Virus record (IMG/VR): IMGVR_UViG_3300006805_000117
Span: 1-29,084 of that record
Strand: one strand, 5' to 3'
DNA length: 29,084 nucleotides
Origin: a virus
The notes under the pieces: generated by a model
Database searches by the model: none
What the model saw: the letters and a program-made list of their open reading frames with translations, nothing else
What the model was told of the DNA's origin: nothing
Shown: in pieces, positions 13,975 to 20,990 of the stretch
How positions within the stretch are numbered: position 1 is the first letter of the stretch
Layout: each line of letters starts with the position of its first letter
Program-made: the position numbers and the translations under genes

Positions 13975-14355
13975 ATGAGCGACTACATCTCCCAATGCAT
14001 CATCGTTACCGCCCTGGCGGGTGACGATCTGAGCGGCGATCAGTTTCGGGCCGTCGGCCACTCGGCCGCCGCCGACAACACCTTCATCGGCACCACGGCC
14101 CAGGGTCAACGGGTGGCGGCGATTTGCCTCGACGAGCCCACCGCGGGCCAGCAAGGGCGCTTCTGCATCTTCGGCCCCACCCGAGCCCGCTTCGGGGCCG
14201 CCGTGACCCGCAACGCGGTCCTCACTCCCCAGGCCGACGGTGACCTTGAGACCGCCGCCTCGGGCGACTTCCCGTGCGGCTACGCCCTGGAGTCGGGCGC
14301 CGACGGCGGTCGGTATCTGATCTTCTTCTGCCCTTCGATGGTGCCGCTGGCCTGA
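13975..14355 (+). CDS. head decoration / capsid-stabilising protein
   Basis: The 126-aa product has the short repeated beta pattern of DUF2190-type decoration proteins: DDLSGDQFRAVGHS near the start, LDEPTAGQQGRFCIFGPTRA in the middle, then AVLTPQADGD, and finally CGYALESGADG with a hydrophobic end. Such proteins coat the outside of the capsid. Its position between protease/scaffold and major capsid genes is the usual one. AAAGGA precedes ATG 13975. The family match is by pattern, so another small head protein is possible. Confidence 0.62.
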   Translation: MSDYISQCIIVTALAGDDLSGDQFRAVGHSAAADNTFIGTTAQGQRVAAICLDEPTAGQQGRFCIFGPTRARFGAAVTRNAVLTPQADGDLETAASGDFPCGYALESGADGGRYLIFFCPSMVPLA

Positions 14356-14386
14356 TCGGGCGAGCCGAGCTGAAAGAGAGACGACG

Positions 14387-15421
14387 ATGAAAAAGATGTT
14401 CGCCAAGGCCAAGCCCACCTCCTCGATCCGGAAGGGCGTTCCCACCTTCGAGGAGGCTACGTGGGTCGAAAACCTCACCATTATGAGCGTCGATTACGCT
14501 CAGAAGGCCGAGGACTACTTCCACACCCTGACCCCGAAGCTCCCGGTCAAGACCCCCCAGGGCCGATACAAGGTCTTCTCTCGGGCGGACGCCTTCCGCA
14601 CCGAGGCGGGTCCCCGGCGCCCCGGAGCCGAGGCCCGAACCCGTGCCACCGCGATCGCCGAACAGACCTATGCGACGGTCGGCCAGGCGATCAAGACCCA
14701 GCTCGCCGACGAGGATCGACAGGCCGAATGTTCGATGGTCGACGAGCGCCGGAAGGTCAACGAGGTGACTCGAGACCTCCTCCTTCGTCGCGATCTCGAT
14801 TGGGTCTCGGCCTTCTTCGGGACCTCGATCTGGGCGTCGGACATCTCCTCCGGCTTCACCCAATGGAATGCCGCGAACGCGACGATCATCGCCGACGTGC
14901 GGGAGTGGCGCTCGCTGATCCACTCCTTGTGCGCGGCGGAGGCCAACCGGATGGCGATCCCGTCCGACGTCTTCGACGTGGTGATGGAGGACCCCGAGAT
15001 CATCGAACGGATCCCCAACGTGGTGTCGACCTCGGTGGAAGACAAGGCCGCCATCCGCCGGGCCTCGATCGCCGCCTTGGAAGTGCTCTTCGAGGTGGAG
15101 GAGATCAAGGTGGGCAAGGCGATCCGCAACTCGGCGGCCGACGGCCTCACCGCTTCCCAGGCGTACATCGCGAGTGACGCGATCCTCCTGATGGCGGTGC
15201 CGTCCGAGGGCCCGGCGCTCGACGTGCCGAGCGCCAGCTACTGCGCCTCGTGGTCCCCCTTCGACAACGTGGATGCCACGGTGGCCTCCTCGGGCGGAGC
15301 GGCGATCTCGAGCTGGTATGAGGACAAGACCAAGTCGATGTGGTTCCAAGGGGACATGCACTACGACTTCTTCATCCCCGACACCTCGGCCGGTTTGTTC
15401 GCCTCGAACTTGCTCGCCTGA
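14387..15421 (+). CDS. major capsid protein (HK97-fold, gpE-like)
   Basis: The 344-aa protein is in the canonical place after protease and decoration genes. Features fit gpE-like major capsid proteins: an N-terminal helix, VDERRKVNEVTRDLLLRRD (a long spine-helix-like segment), IPSDVFDVVMEDPEI, ALEVLFEVEEIKVGKA, and the C-terminal beta strands WYEDKTKSMWFQGDMHYDF. It forms the icosahedral shell. It has an AAAGAGAG ribosome-binding site before ATG 14387 and is followed at once by an intrinsic terminator, as expected for a highly expressed gene. The N-terminal processing site cannot be placed from sequence. Confidence 0.85.
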   Translation: MKKMFAKAKPTSSIRKGVPTFEEATWVENLTIMSVDYAQKAEDYFHTLTPKLPVKTPQGRYKVFSRADAFRTEAGPRRPGAEARTRATAIAEQTYATVGQAIKTQLADEDRQAECSMVDERRKVNEVTRDLLLRRDLDWVSAFFGTSIWASDISSGFTQWNAANATIIADVREWRSLIHSLCAAEANRMAIPSDVFDVVMEDPEIIERIPNVVSTSVEDKAAIRRASIAALEVLFEVEEIKVGKAIRNSAADGLTASQAYIASDAILLMAVPSEGPALDVPSASYCASWSPFDNVDATVASSGGAAISSWYEDKTKSMWFQGDMHYDFFIPDTSAGLFASNLLA

Positions 15422-15428
15422 TTCAAGC

Positions 15429-15471
15429 GGGGCCGCCGCCGGCGCTTCGGCTGGTGGCGGCCCCTTCGTTT
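15429..15471 (+). terminator. rho-independent terminator after the major capsid gene
   Basis: A 12-bp GC-rich stem pairs 15429-15440 with 15453-15464 (one G-T wobble). It encloses a GGCGCTTCGGCT loop that can pair further and is followed by TTCGTTTT. It begins 8 bp after the capsid stop. It probably gives partial termination, because the tail genes continue 20 bp downstream without an obvious new promoter. Confidence 0.8.
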
Positions 15472-15483
15472 TCGGAGGGACCG

Positions 15484-16332
15484 ATGCGCGCCAAGATCGT
15501 TCAGCCCCGTTTCGACCACGCCCCCACCGAGGGGATGTATTTCGTGGGGCCCGGCCGCCCGATGATTGTGCGGGATGAGGCCGGCACCGTGCGGGAGTGC
15601 CACCCCGGCGACCCGATCCCCGAGGCCTTCGATTTCAAGCCCAACCGTCGCCGCGTCATGCTGGCGAAACACCGGCTCCGTTTCGTGAGCCGCAACGCCC
15701 TCGCCGATGGGGTGCTCCTCCAGCTCGTCGAGGGCCAGACCCCCGAGGCTCGGGCCGAGATGGTGGCCTCGCTCAAGCTCCCGAAGGACGCCCCCGCCCA
15801 GGCCGTAGCGTCGGCCCTGGCGGCCCAGGGCATGGCGGGGCTCGCCCAAGCTCTTCCGCCCGGCGTGCGGCCCACCCGGGTCCGGCCCAAGCGCCAAGAG
15901 CCCAAGCCGGCCCCGAAGAAGGAGGCCACGCCCTCGGCGACCCTTCTCCCTCGAGCCGACTACCCCAACGCCGAGGCCTACGCTAATGCCCTGGTGGCGG
16001 CCGACGGCCCGAAGGTGGAGGCGGCCCTCGCCGATGCCGGGCTCCTCGGCCACTACGTCAACGCCGCTCGTCTCGCCGAGAAGGACGCCGCTCGACGGGT
16101 GAAGGCGCTGGATCGCGAGAGCTTCGAGACCGAGGCGAAGTATCAGGAGGCCGAGGAGAAGGCCCGCCGGATCGTGCTCCCGCCCACCAAGGCCCTCGAT
16201 CTGATCCTCAAGGCTCGCCGAGCCCGGAAGAAGGACGCCAGCGCCACCGACTCGGGGATGGCGGACCTCGCCCGGTGCGTGCTTCTCGAGCCCGAGGCCT
16301 TCGAGTTTCAGCCGAAGCAACGCAAGGGGTGA
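15484..16332 (+). CDS. hypothetical head/neck-region protein, 282 aa
   Basis: It starts at ATG 15484 with CGGAGGGA upstream. The N-terminal 90 residues are beta-rich (GMYFVGPGRPMIVRDEAGTV, then CHPGDPIPEAF). A Pro/Lys linker follows (RPKRQEPKPAPKKEAT), then a helical, charged C-terminal half (VKALDRESFETEAKYQEAEE). The layout suggests two domains joined by a flexible linker. No family is recognised. Position between capsid and head-tail connector implies a structural or assembly role. Pro-Lys linkers of this sort occur in scaffold and minor head proteins. Confidence 0.6.
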   Translation: MRAKIVQPRFDHAPTEGMYFVGPGRPMIVRDEAGTVRECHPGDPIPEAFDFKPNRRRVMLAKHRLRFVSRNALADGVLLQLVEGQTPEARAEMVASLKLPKDAPAQAVASALAAQGMAGLAQALPPGVRPTRVRPKRQEPKPAPKKEATPSATLLPRADYPNAEAYANALVAADGPKVEAALADAGLLGHYVNAARLAEKDAARRVKALDRESFETEAKYQEAEEKARRIVLPPTKALDLILKARRARKKDASATDSGMADLARCVLLEPEAFEFQPKQRKG

Positions 16333-16335
16333 CCC

Positions 16336-16743
16336 GTGAGCTTCTCCTACGATCCCACGCTAGCGGATGCCGTCTCTCGGATCAGGTTTCGCCTCGGCGA
16401 CACCTCCGAGAGCGACCCGCCCCGCTTGCTCGAGGATGAGGAGATCTCGGCGGTCCTGGTGACCGAGGGGAGCGCCGAGCTTCACGCCGCCGAGAAGCTT
16501 TGCCAGGCGATCCTTTCCAAGATCGCCCGGGACGTGAACACCAGCGGGGCTGGGCTCAACACCACCCGAGAGCAAAAGACCACGCACTACAAGGATGTCC
16601 TTTCGGAGATCCGGGCCGAGCTATCGACGCAAGGACAGCCGATCTTCACCGGCAACTCGAAGGAAAACTTCGACGCCGTGCGTGACGATGACGATACCCG
16701 GTACGTGTTGACCCAGCTTCGGCGGGATCGCGGGTGTTGGTGA
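16336..16743 (+). CDS. head-tail connector (gp6-like adaptor)
   Basis: The 135-aa protein has the opening pattern of gp6-like adaptors: DPTLADAVSRIRFRLGDTSE, followed by LLEDEEISAVL and a helix (AAEKLCQAILSKIARDV). Then comes the region around TREQKTTHYKDVLSEIRAEL. These proteins form a ring under the portal and seal DNA after packaging. Start GTG 16336 lies 4 bp after the upstream stop. The position between the capsid gene and the gp10-like gene is standard for siphoviruses. The assignment is by pattern and order. Confidence 0.68.
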   Translation: MSFSYDPTLADAVSRIRFRLGDTSESDPPRLLEDEEISAVLVTEGSAELHAAEKLCQAILSKIARDVNTSGAGLNTTREQKTTHYKDVLSEIRAELSTQGQPIFTGNSKENFDAVRDDDDTRYVLTQLRRDRGCW

Positions 16744-16746
16744 ACC

Positions 16747-17337
16747 ATGGCCCAAGTGGAGCTCCAGACCGACGGCGCCAAAGTTGAGGCGGCCCTCAAG
16801 GCCGCCGGCGCCGAGGTCGCCGCGGGGTTGGCCGAAGTGGTGCTCGGGGCCGCTCAGGTCTTGGCCGGCGAGATGCGCCGACAAGTGGTGTCGAAGCTCG
16901 CCAAGGATCCCACGGGCCAGCTCGCCCAATCGATGCGGGGCTCCCTCCTCGTGCGGAAGGCGGGCGCCGGCGAGGTGTCGGCGATCGCCGGCTCCGACCT
17001 CCCCTATGCGAAGGTCCAAAACGACGGGGACCCGGAGCACGGGATCCACGGTGAGCATCTCCTCGCGATCCCCAACCGGCTCTTGGTGCCGAGGGGGAAG
17101 AGCCCCCGCGACTTCGCGAAGGGTGAGCTACAGCTCGTTAAGACCAAAGGCGGGAGTCTCCTCCTCCTGAAGAAGGGCGCCAAGAAGGGGTCGGATCTGA
17201 TGTTCGTCCTTCGGCGCTCGGTCAACTTGCCCGGCGTACACTACGCCGAGGCCGCCGCCGCCGAAGGCAAAGAGGAGGTCGACGGCTTCATTGAAGACCG
17301 CTTGAATGACCTCCTCGAGAAGGCGAGGCGCCCGTGA
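16747..17337 (+). CDS. HK97-gp10-like neck/tail-completion protein
   Basis: The 196-aa product starts with a long amphipathic helix (AALKAAGAEVAAGLAEVVLG). It continues with the gp10-like features SMRGSLLVRKAG and IAGSDLPYAKVQNDGDPEHG, a strand-rich basic middle, and VHYAEAAAAEG near the end. Members of this family sit at the head-tail interface and are needed to join heads to tails. It begins 3 bp after the preceding stop and is coupled by GTGA at 17334 to the next gene. It is placed as expected in gene order. Confidence 0.62.
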   Translation: MAQVELQTDGAKVEAALKAAGAEVAAGLAEVVLGAAQVLAGEMRRQVVSKLAKDPTGQLAQSMRGSLLVRKAGAGEVSAIAGSDLPYAKVQNDGDPEHGIHGEHLLAIPNRLLVPRGKSPRDFAKGELQLVKTKGGSLLLLKKGAKKGSDLMFVLRRSVNLPGVHYAEAAAAEGKEEVDGFIEDRLNDLLEKARRP

Positions 17338-18251
17338 GCTTCTCCGAGCAAGCGCCCAATCGGGCCCTGATCATCGATGACATCCGGACCTGGCTCCGAA
17401 TGATCACCGAGGCCAACGGGTTCCCTCTCGACGTGGTCACCGTTGACGATCGACTCCGCCAGGCCGACGAGGTCGCCCTTGCCGAGATGCCCTGGCTCGG
17501 CGTGTTCGCCGCCCCGGGCCAGCAAGCGCCCCGCTACTTCCCCTTCGGCCGCAAGGAAGAGATCTTCGATGTGCTCGTAGTGGGCCACGTGAGAGGCTCG
17601 AGCCAGGCCGAGAAGGAGGAGATCGTTTCGCTCCTCGAGTCGGCGATCGAGACCCAACTCCAGAGGGACCCGACCCGTGACGGCTTCTCGGTCGACACGA
17701 TCGCCGTTTCCGCTCCCGACACCGACGAGGCCCAGCCGGACAAGGGCGGCCGGGTTGACAGAGTGGTTGATCTCCAGATCCGTTACCGGTGTTCCTTCTT
17801 CCCTGGGGACGATGCGAGGCAAAGAGTGGCCCACGGCGAACTTTACTTTTCGGGTGCGCCCGATCCCACCAACATCAACACCGGCGCTTATGTGCCGCTC
17901 GAGGGCGCGACCACGCTCGGATCGGCCGTCTCCTTCGACTCGCCGACGGCGGGGCGCCTCCGACACACCGGCGTCAAGACCCGCCTGATGCGGGTGGAGG
18001 CCTCGGGGGTGATCACCCCGTCGATCGCCGGCGCCGTCACCCTCGCCATCCGCCACAACGGGACTGCCCTTCCGGCCTCGGCCACCCCGGTCACCCCGTC
18101 GGGCGCCGGAGCGCCGGTCCCCTTCGCCGTCGCCGTTTTGGTGGAGCTGGCGGAGAACGATTACGTTGACCTGGCGATGATCGCCGGGTCCGCTGGCACC
18201 GTAACCCTGGCCGCCCTCAACTTGTCGGCCGTCCCTGTTTCCCGCTTCTGA
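17334..18251 (+). CDS. tail terminator-like protein fused to a C-terminal jelly-roll domain
   Basis: Residues 1-165 of this 305-aa protein resemble tail terminator proteins: IIDDIRTWLRMITEANGFPL, EIFDVLVVGHVRGSSQAEKE, RVDRVVDLQIRYRC. Those cap the tail tube and attach it to the head. Residues about 180-305 are a different domain. It begins FSGAPDPTNINTGAYVPLEG, continues AVTLAIRHNGTALPASATPV and VAVLVELAENDYVDLAMIAG, and ends VPVSRF. This is the pattern of C1q/TNF-like jelly-rolls found in phage appendages and decoration proteins. The fusion is unusual. GTG 17334 overlaps the upstream stop. The jelly-roll may decorate the neck. Confidence 0.6.
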   Translation: MSFSEQAPNRALIIDDIRTWLRMITEANGFPLDVVTVDDRLRQADEVALAEMPWLGVFAAPGQQAPRYFPFGRKEEIFDVLVVGHVRGSSQAEKEEIVSLLESAIETQLQRDPTRDGFSVDTIAVSAPDTDEAQPDKGGRVDRVVDLQIRYRCSFFPGDDARQRVAHGELYFSGAPDPTNINTGAYVPLEGATTLGSAVSFDSPTAGRLRHTGVKTRLMRVEASGVITPSIAGAVTLAIRHNGTALPASATPVTPSGAGAPVPFAVAVLVELAENDYVDLAMIAGSAGTVTLAALNLSAVPVSRF

Positions 18252-18261
18252 GGAGGAGCCT

Positions 18262-18633
18262 ATGCCGAAGACCATCCGAACCCGAGAGCGCCTCCGAGCG
18301 GAGGTCGACGCCGTGATCGCCGAGGAGTCGCGCCAGCCGGCGGCCCTCACCGAGGCCGAGCGATTCGTCGCCGAAGCCAAGCCCATCGTCTACGTGGGCC
18401 CCGAGAAGGGGACCCACGCCTTCGGCCGCCGCCTCGTCCCTGGCGAGGTGATCCGTTGTTGGCCCGAGGAGGCCGCCGCCAAGGTGCGGTCGGGCCTCTT
18501 TCGGGATGCCACCGCCGAGGAGGCCGCCGCTCACGAGGCCCGGTGTTGCCCGGCGTGCGGCTCGGGGCACGGCCCTTGCCTTGCGTCGGCTCCTGATCCG
18601 GTGTTCGGTCTCGCGATGAAAGAGGAGGGTTGA
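18262..18633 (+). CDS. hypothetical protein with a cysteine cluster, 123 aa
   Basis: It starts at ATG 18262 after GAGGAGGAG. The N-terminal half is helical and charged (RTRERLRAEVDAVIAEE). The middle contains IVYVGPEKGTHAFGRRLVPG and VIRCWPEEAAAKVRSGLF. The C-terminus has CCPACGSGHGPC, a compact Cys/His group that could hold a metal ion. No family is recognised. It lies between the tail terminator and major tail genes, where small assembly proteins are common. Confidence 0.55.
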   Translation: MPKTIRTRERLRAEVDAVIAEESRQPAALTEAERFVAEAKPIVYVGPEKGTHAFGRRLVPGEVIRCWPEEAAAKVRSGLFRDATAEEAAAHEARCCPACGSGHGPCLASAPDPVFGLAMKEEG

Positions 18634-18636
18634 TCC

Positions 18637-19833
18637 ATGTCCGGATGCCAACTTGGCCACGTGCTCGGCCGCGAACAAGTGATCTTCGTGCGGCCCCAGA
18701 CTGGGGAGGCCTATGTGCTCCCTCAGGCGGGACCGCCGACGGAGACGGACGGCGGAGCGCTTCACGTGATCTCGAGCGACATCAATCGAGCTCGCAAGCA
18801 ACAACCCCGGCGAGACGCTCGCCTCGGCCCATACGACTTCGAGACCTTCCCCGATCGCTTCGAGGGCTCCTGGGCCATTCAGGCCCACGTGATCCCGCCG
18901 GCGGCTCTCACCTCCCGGCCCGACGCCCACCATCTTTTGGTCGGCGCCTTCGGGACCCACACCTTCAACTCGGGCACCTCGATCGCCTACACCTTGAGCA
19001 ACTCGGGGTTGTGTCGGCCGCTCTCGATCCTTCGCCTGGCCAACCGGTCGGCGGCGATCTTCTCCGAGGCGCTTCGGCTCTGTCCGGTGAACCTTTTCCG
19101 GACCTCGTTCAACGGGACCGAGCCCCCCCAGTTTGCCTTCGAGGGTCCGATGGCGGAGTGGGTCGGCACCGGCCCGGCCGAGGTCGACGAAACGGGGACG
19201 ACCCAGACCGAGATCGACATCACCCCGGCGACGATCGACAACCTGATGCGAGGCTCCACCTATGGGAGCCGGATCCAGGTCGGCGTCAACACCAACGGTG
19301 GATCGGGCTACGAGGTGACGAACGTTGATCGTGTCAACGATGACGTCACGGTGAGCCCGGGTGTTACGGTGACCGACGGCGACGCGATCATCCCGTACGC
19401 CCCGACCCCCACGCTCTCGAGCGCCCCCCTGATCGGGCACACCGTCGGCGGGATGACGATCGACGCCGTGGATGTTCCGGTGGTGCAGGGCGAGATCATC
19501 CTCAATCGGAACCTCACCACCCCCCAGCTTTTCGGGACCGACACCTTCGACGATGCGACCCCCGGCTTTGCCGACATCACCGGGAGCTTCACGATCGAGG
19601 CCCGGGCCGATTGGACGCTCGAGATGATCCGGGCGACCTACCGTGAGGAGCGGTCGATCTCGGTGGTGTACGGCACCGGGGCCGGGCGGACCGTGACGCA
19701 CGCCGGCGCCCAATTCATTGCCGACGAGGACAAGATCGACCTCGGCGGCGAGCGGGGCCAATTCGTGATCCCGGGGCGCTTCTTGGCCTCGGCCGAAGGT
19801 GCGCTCGACGCCCTGAGCCTCACGTTCACCTGA
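18637..19833 (+). CDS. major tail tube protein
   Basis: The 398-aa protein is mainly beta-structured. Segments such as PYDFETFPDRFEGSWAIQAH, HHLLVGAFGTHTFNSGTSIA and GEIILNRNLTTPQLFGTD fit siphovirus tail tube proteins, as does its place before the tail assembly chaperone genes. It stacks as hexamers to form the tube. Start ATG 18637 follows a strong ribosome-binding site (AGAGGAGGG). At 398 aa it is longer than many tube proteins, so an extra surface domain is possible, but I cannot assign one. A different frame open over 18630-19328 is a shadow. Confidence 0.75.
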   Translation: MSGCQLGHVLGREQVIFVRPQTGEAYVLPQAGPPTETDGGALHVISSDINRARKQQPRRDARLGPYDFETFPDRFEGSWAIQAHVIPPAALTSRPDAHHLLVGAFGTHTFNSGTSIAYTLSNSGLCRPLSILRLANRSAAIFSEALRLCPVNLFRTSFNGTEPPQFAFEGPMAEWVGTGPAEVDETGTTQTEIDITPATIDNLMRGSTYGSRIQVGVNTNGGSGYEVTNVDRVNDDVTVSPGVTVTDGDAIIPYAPTPTLSSAPLIGHTVGGMTIDAVDVPVVQGEIILNRNLTTPQLFGTDTFDDATPGFADITGSFTIEARADWTLEMIRATYREERSISVVYGTGAGRTVTHAGAQFIADEDKIDLGGERGQFVIPGRFLASAEGALDALSLTFT

Positions 19834-19957
19834 TCCCTTCTTGACGGGGAGAGCTAGTCCCTCCGCCTCGTCAGGGCCCCGCATGGCCAGGGTGTGGGGT
19901 TACGGGGGCATTGACCTAGGGGGCCGCCTGGCCCGGCCTCCGCTAAAGCGAGGGACT
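19834..19957. other. 124-bp non-coding gap upstream of the tail assembly chaperone
   Basis: The frame used downstream stays open through this stretch, with possible starts at TTG 19841 and ATG 19883. The codons there (CTA, AGA, AGT) are rare in the window, and the clear ribosome-binding site GCGAGGG precedes ATG 19958. I see no convincing promoter; TTGACG at 19841 has no partner -10. No terminator was found. Confidence 0.45.
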
Positions 19958-20485
19958 ATGGACATCACCGAGATCGGCGCCTTCTCCGAAGATGGGGTGC
20001 GCTACTACCCAAACCACGATGACGCTCACGCGAAGATCGCGCGACTTCGCCACCTTCAAGGCCTACCGCAACTCGACGCCGACGAGATCGCCGAGGTGGA
20101 GACGATCGAGGGTTGGCTTGCTGAAGAAGCCCTTTACCTCGAGCTCGAGCCGCTCTCCTCGGAGGACTACCAGAAGATGCGCGCCAAGAGCCCGCACCTC
20201 CGAAAAGGTCTCCAGCTCCAGCAAGGCAAAAACGGGCCGGTGATCGATGGCTCCTCCTTCGAGACCCGTCACGATGCGTTCGTCGAGGATCTCCTCCGAT
20301 CCAGGGTGAAGCGGGTGGGAAACTGTCGCGCCAAAACGGGGCCCCAGGAGTGGCGAGCGATCACCACGATCGATGAACTTCTGGCCACCCTCAAGCGATC
20401 GGACCGGGCGACTCGAGCGCTCCTCGAGGATGTGCACGAGGCCTTGATCTCGATCTCTCACCTCGAGGCCGGCCTAAAAAACTGA
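19958..20485 (+). CDS. tail assembly chaperone, short form (gpG-like)
   Basis: The 175-aa product is encoded between the major tail protein and the tape measure, the fixed place for tail assembly chaperones. It is helical and charged, with segments DEIAEVETIEGWLAEEALYL and TIDELLATLKRSDRATRALL. These chaperones bind the tape measure and help tail tube polymerisation. The gene ends CTA AAA AAC TGA, a -1 frameshift heptamer touching the stop codon, so some ribosomes should continue into the longer form. Start ATG 19958 is preferred over an in-frame ATG at 19883 on codon usage and ribosome-binding site. Confidence 0.75.
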   Translation: MDITEIGAFSEDGVRYYPNHDDAHAKIARLRHLQGLPQLDADEIAEVETIEGWLAEEALYLELEPLSSEDYQKMRAKSPHLRKGLQLQQGKNGPVIDGSSFETRHDAFVEDLLRSRVKRVGNCRAKTGPQEWRAITTIDELLATLKRSDRATRALLEDVHEALISISHLEAGLKN

Positions 20486-20970
20486 TTCGCCTCGCCGCCG
20501 CCTACTCGGCCTCGGGGCACCCGTCCACTCGGTGGCGGTGCTCGCAATGCGATCCGGGCTACCAACCGGATCCGCTCGAGCCGCCAGAGGAGGAGGCGAG
20601 GCGGGTCCGGAATTGCGCCGGCGACCCAAAGGCGGGGCTCCTCGAGACGCTCCCGTTTGCCCCCGGCGTGAGGATGTGCCCCCGAGCGCTGATCCCCGGA
20701 TCGGCGTGGGAAGCGATCGAGGTGTGGAGCCGCTGGCGCCTCCTTCGGGTGCTCCCGTTCCCCGGCCCGCTCGAGGCCCAACCGGTTTGGGTGCTCGAGG
20801 CGATCGAGGCCGCCGAGCTGGGGACCCGTGGCCCGAGCGACCACGTGGCCCCAGAGCCGCTCGAGGTCGAGGAGGAGGCCGAGGCCCAGGGCGATGAGCC
20901 GAAGGCGCTGGCGGGCTTGAGCCCCGCCCTGCAAGCCTACTTCGCCCGGAAGGTGGACAACGCCACTTAG
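19958..20970 (+). CDS. tail assembly chaperone, -1 frameshift product (gpGT-like)
   Basis: After a -1 slip at 20476-20482, translation continues in frame from CTG 20482 to the stop at 20968-20970, giving about 337 aa. The extension begins LIRLAAAYSAS and includes a four-cysteine stretch (CSQC, then NCAGD, then MCPRAL). It also has WEAIEVWSRWRLLRVLPFPG and WVLEAIEAAELG, a typical T-type extension. The extension frame has no ATG, GTG or TTG from 20482 until GTG 20668. So its first 60 or so codons can only be translated by frameshifting. As in lambda and many siphoviruses, the G:GT ratio would be set by the slip efficiency. The tape measure follows directly. Confidence 0.8.
20476..20482 (+). promoter_or_regulatory. 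-1 programmed ribosomal frameshift site A AAA AAC
   Basis: The heptamer AAAAAAC in the phase (CT)A AAA AAC is a textbook -1 slippery site. It is directly followed by the zero-frame stop TGA (20483-20485). A very GC-rich segment lies downstream, which may form a stimulating structure. Confidence 0.85.
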
Positions 20971-20972
20971 CC

Positions 20973-20985
20973 GGGACACGGTGCC
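20973..20985 (+). repeat. start-associated motif, copy 3 (before tape measure)
   Basis: GGGACACGGTGCC lies 5 bp before the tape measure ATG, in the 20-bp gap after the chaperone extension. It is part of a 23-bp identity (20973-20995) with the sequence around the portal start. No standard Shine-Dalgarno is present. Confidence 0.7.
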
Positions 20986-20990
20986 GGCCG

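Noticed and set aside
18630-19328. 232-aa ORF overlapping the major tail protein in another frame
   Set aside because: It has an Arg/Gly/Pro-rich composition typical of shadow frames, and the tail protein frame has the better start and a recognisable product.
19841-19957. Longer start for the tail assembly chaperone (TTG 19841 or ATG 19883)
   Set aside because: Codons there are atypical for the window (CTA, AGA, AGT), and a better ribosome-binding site precedes ATG 19958.
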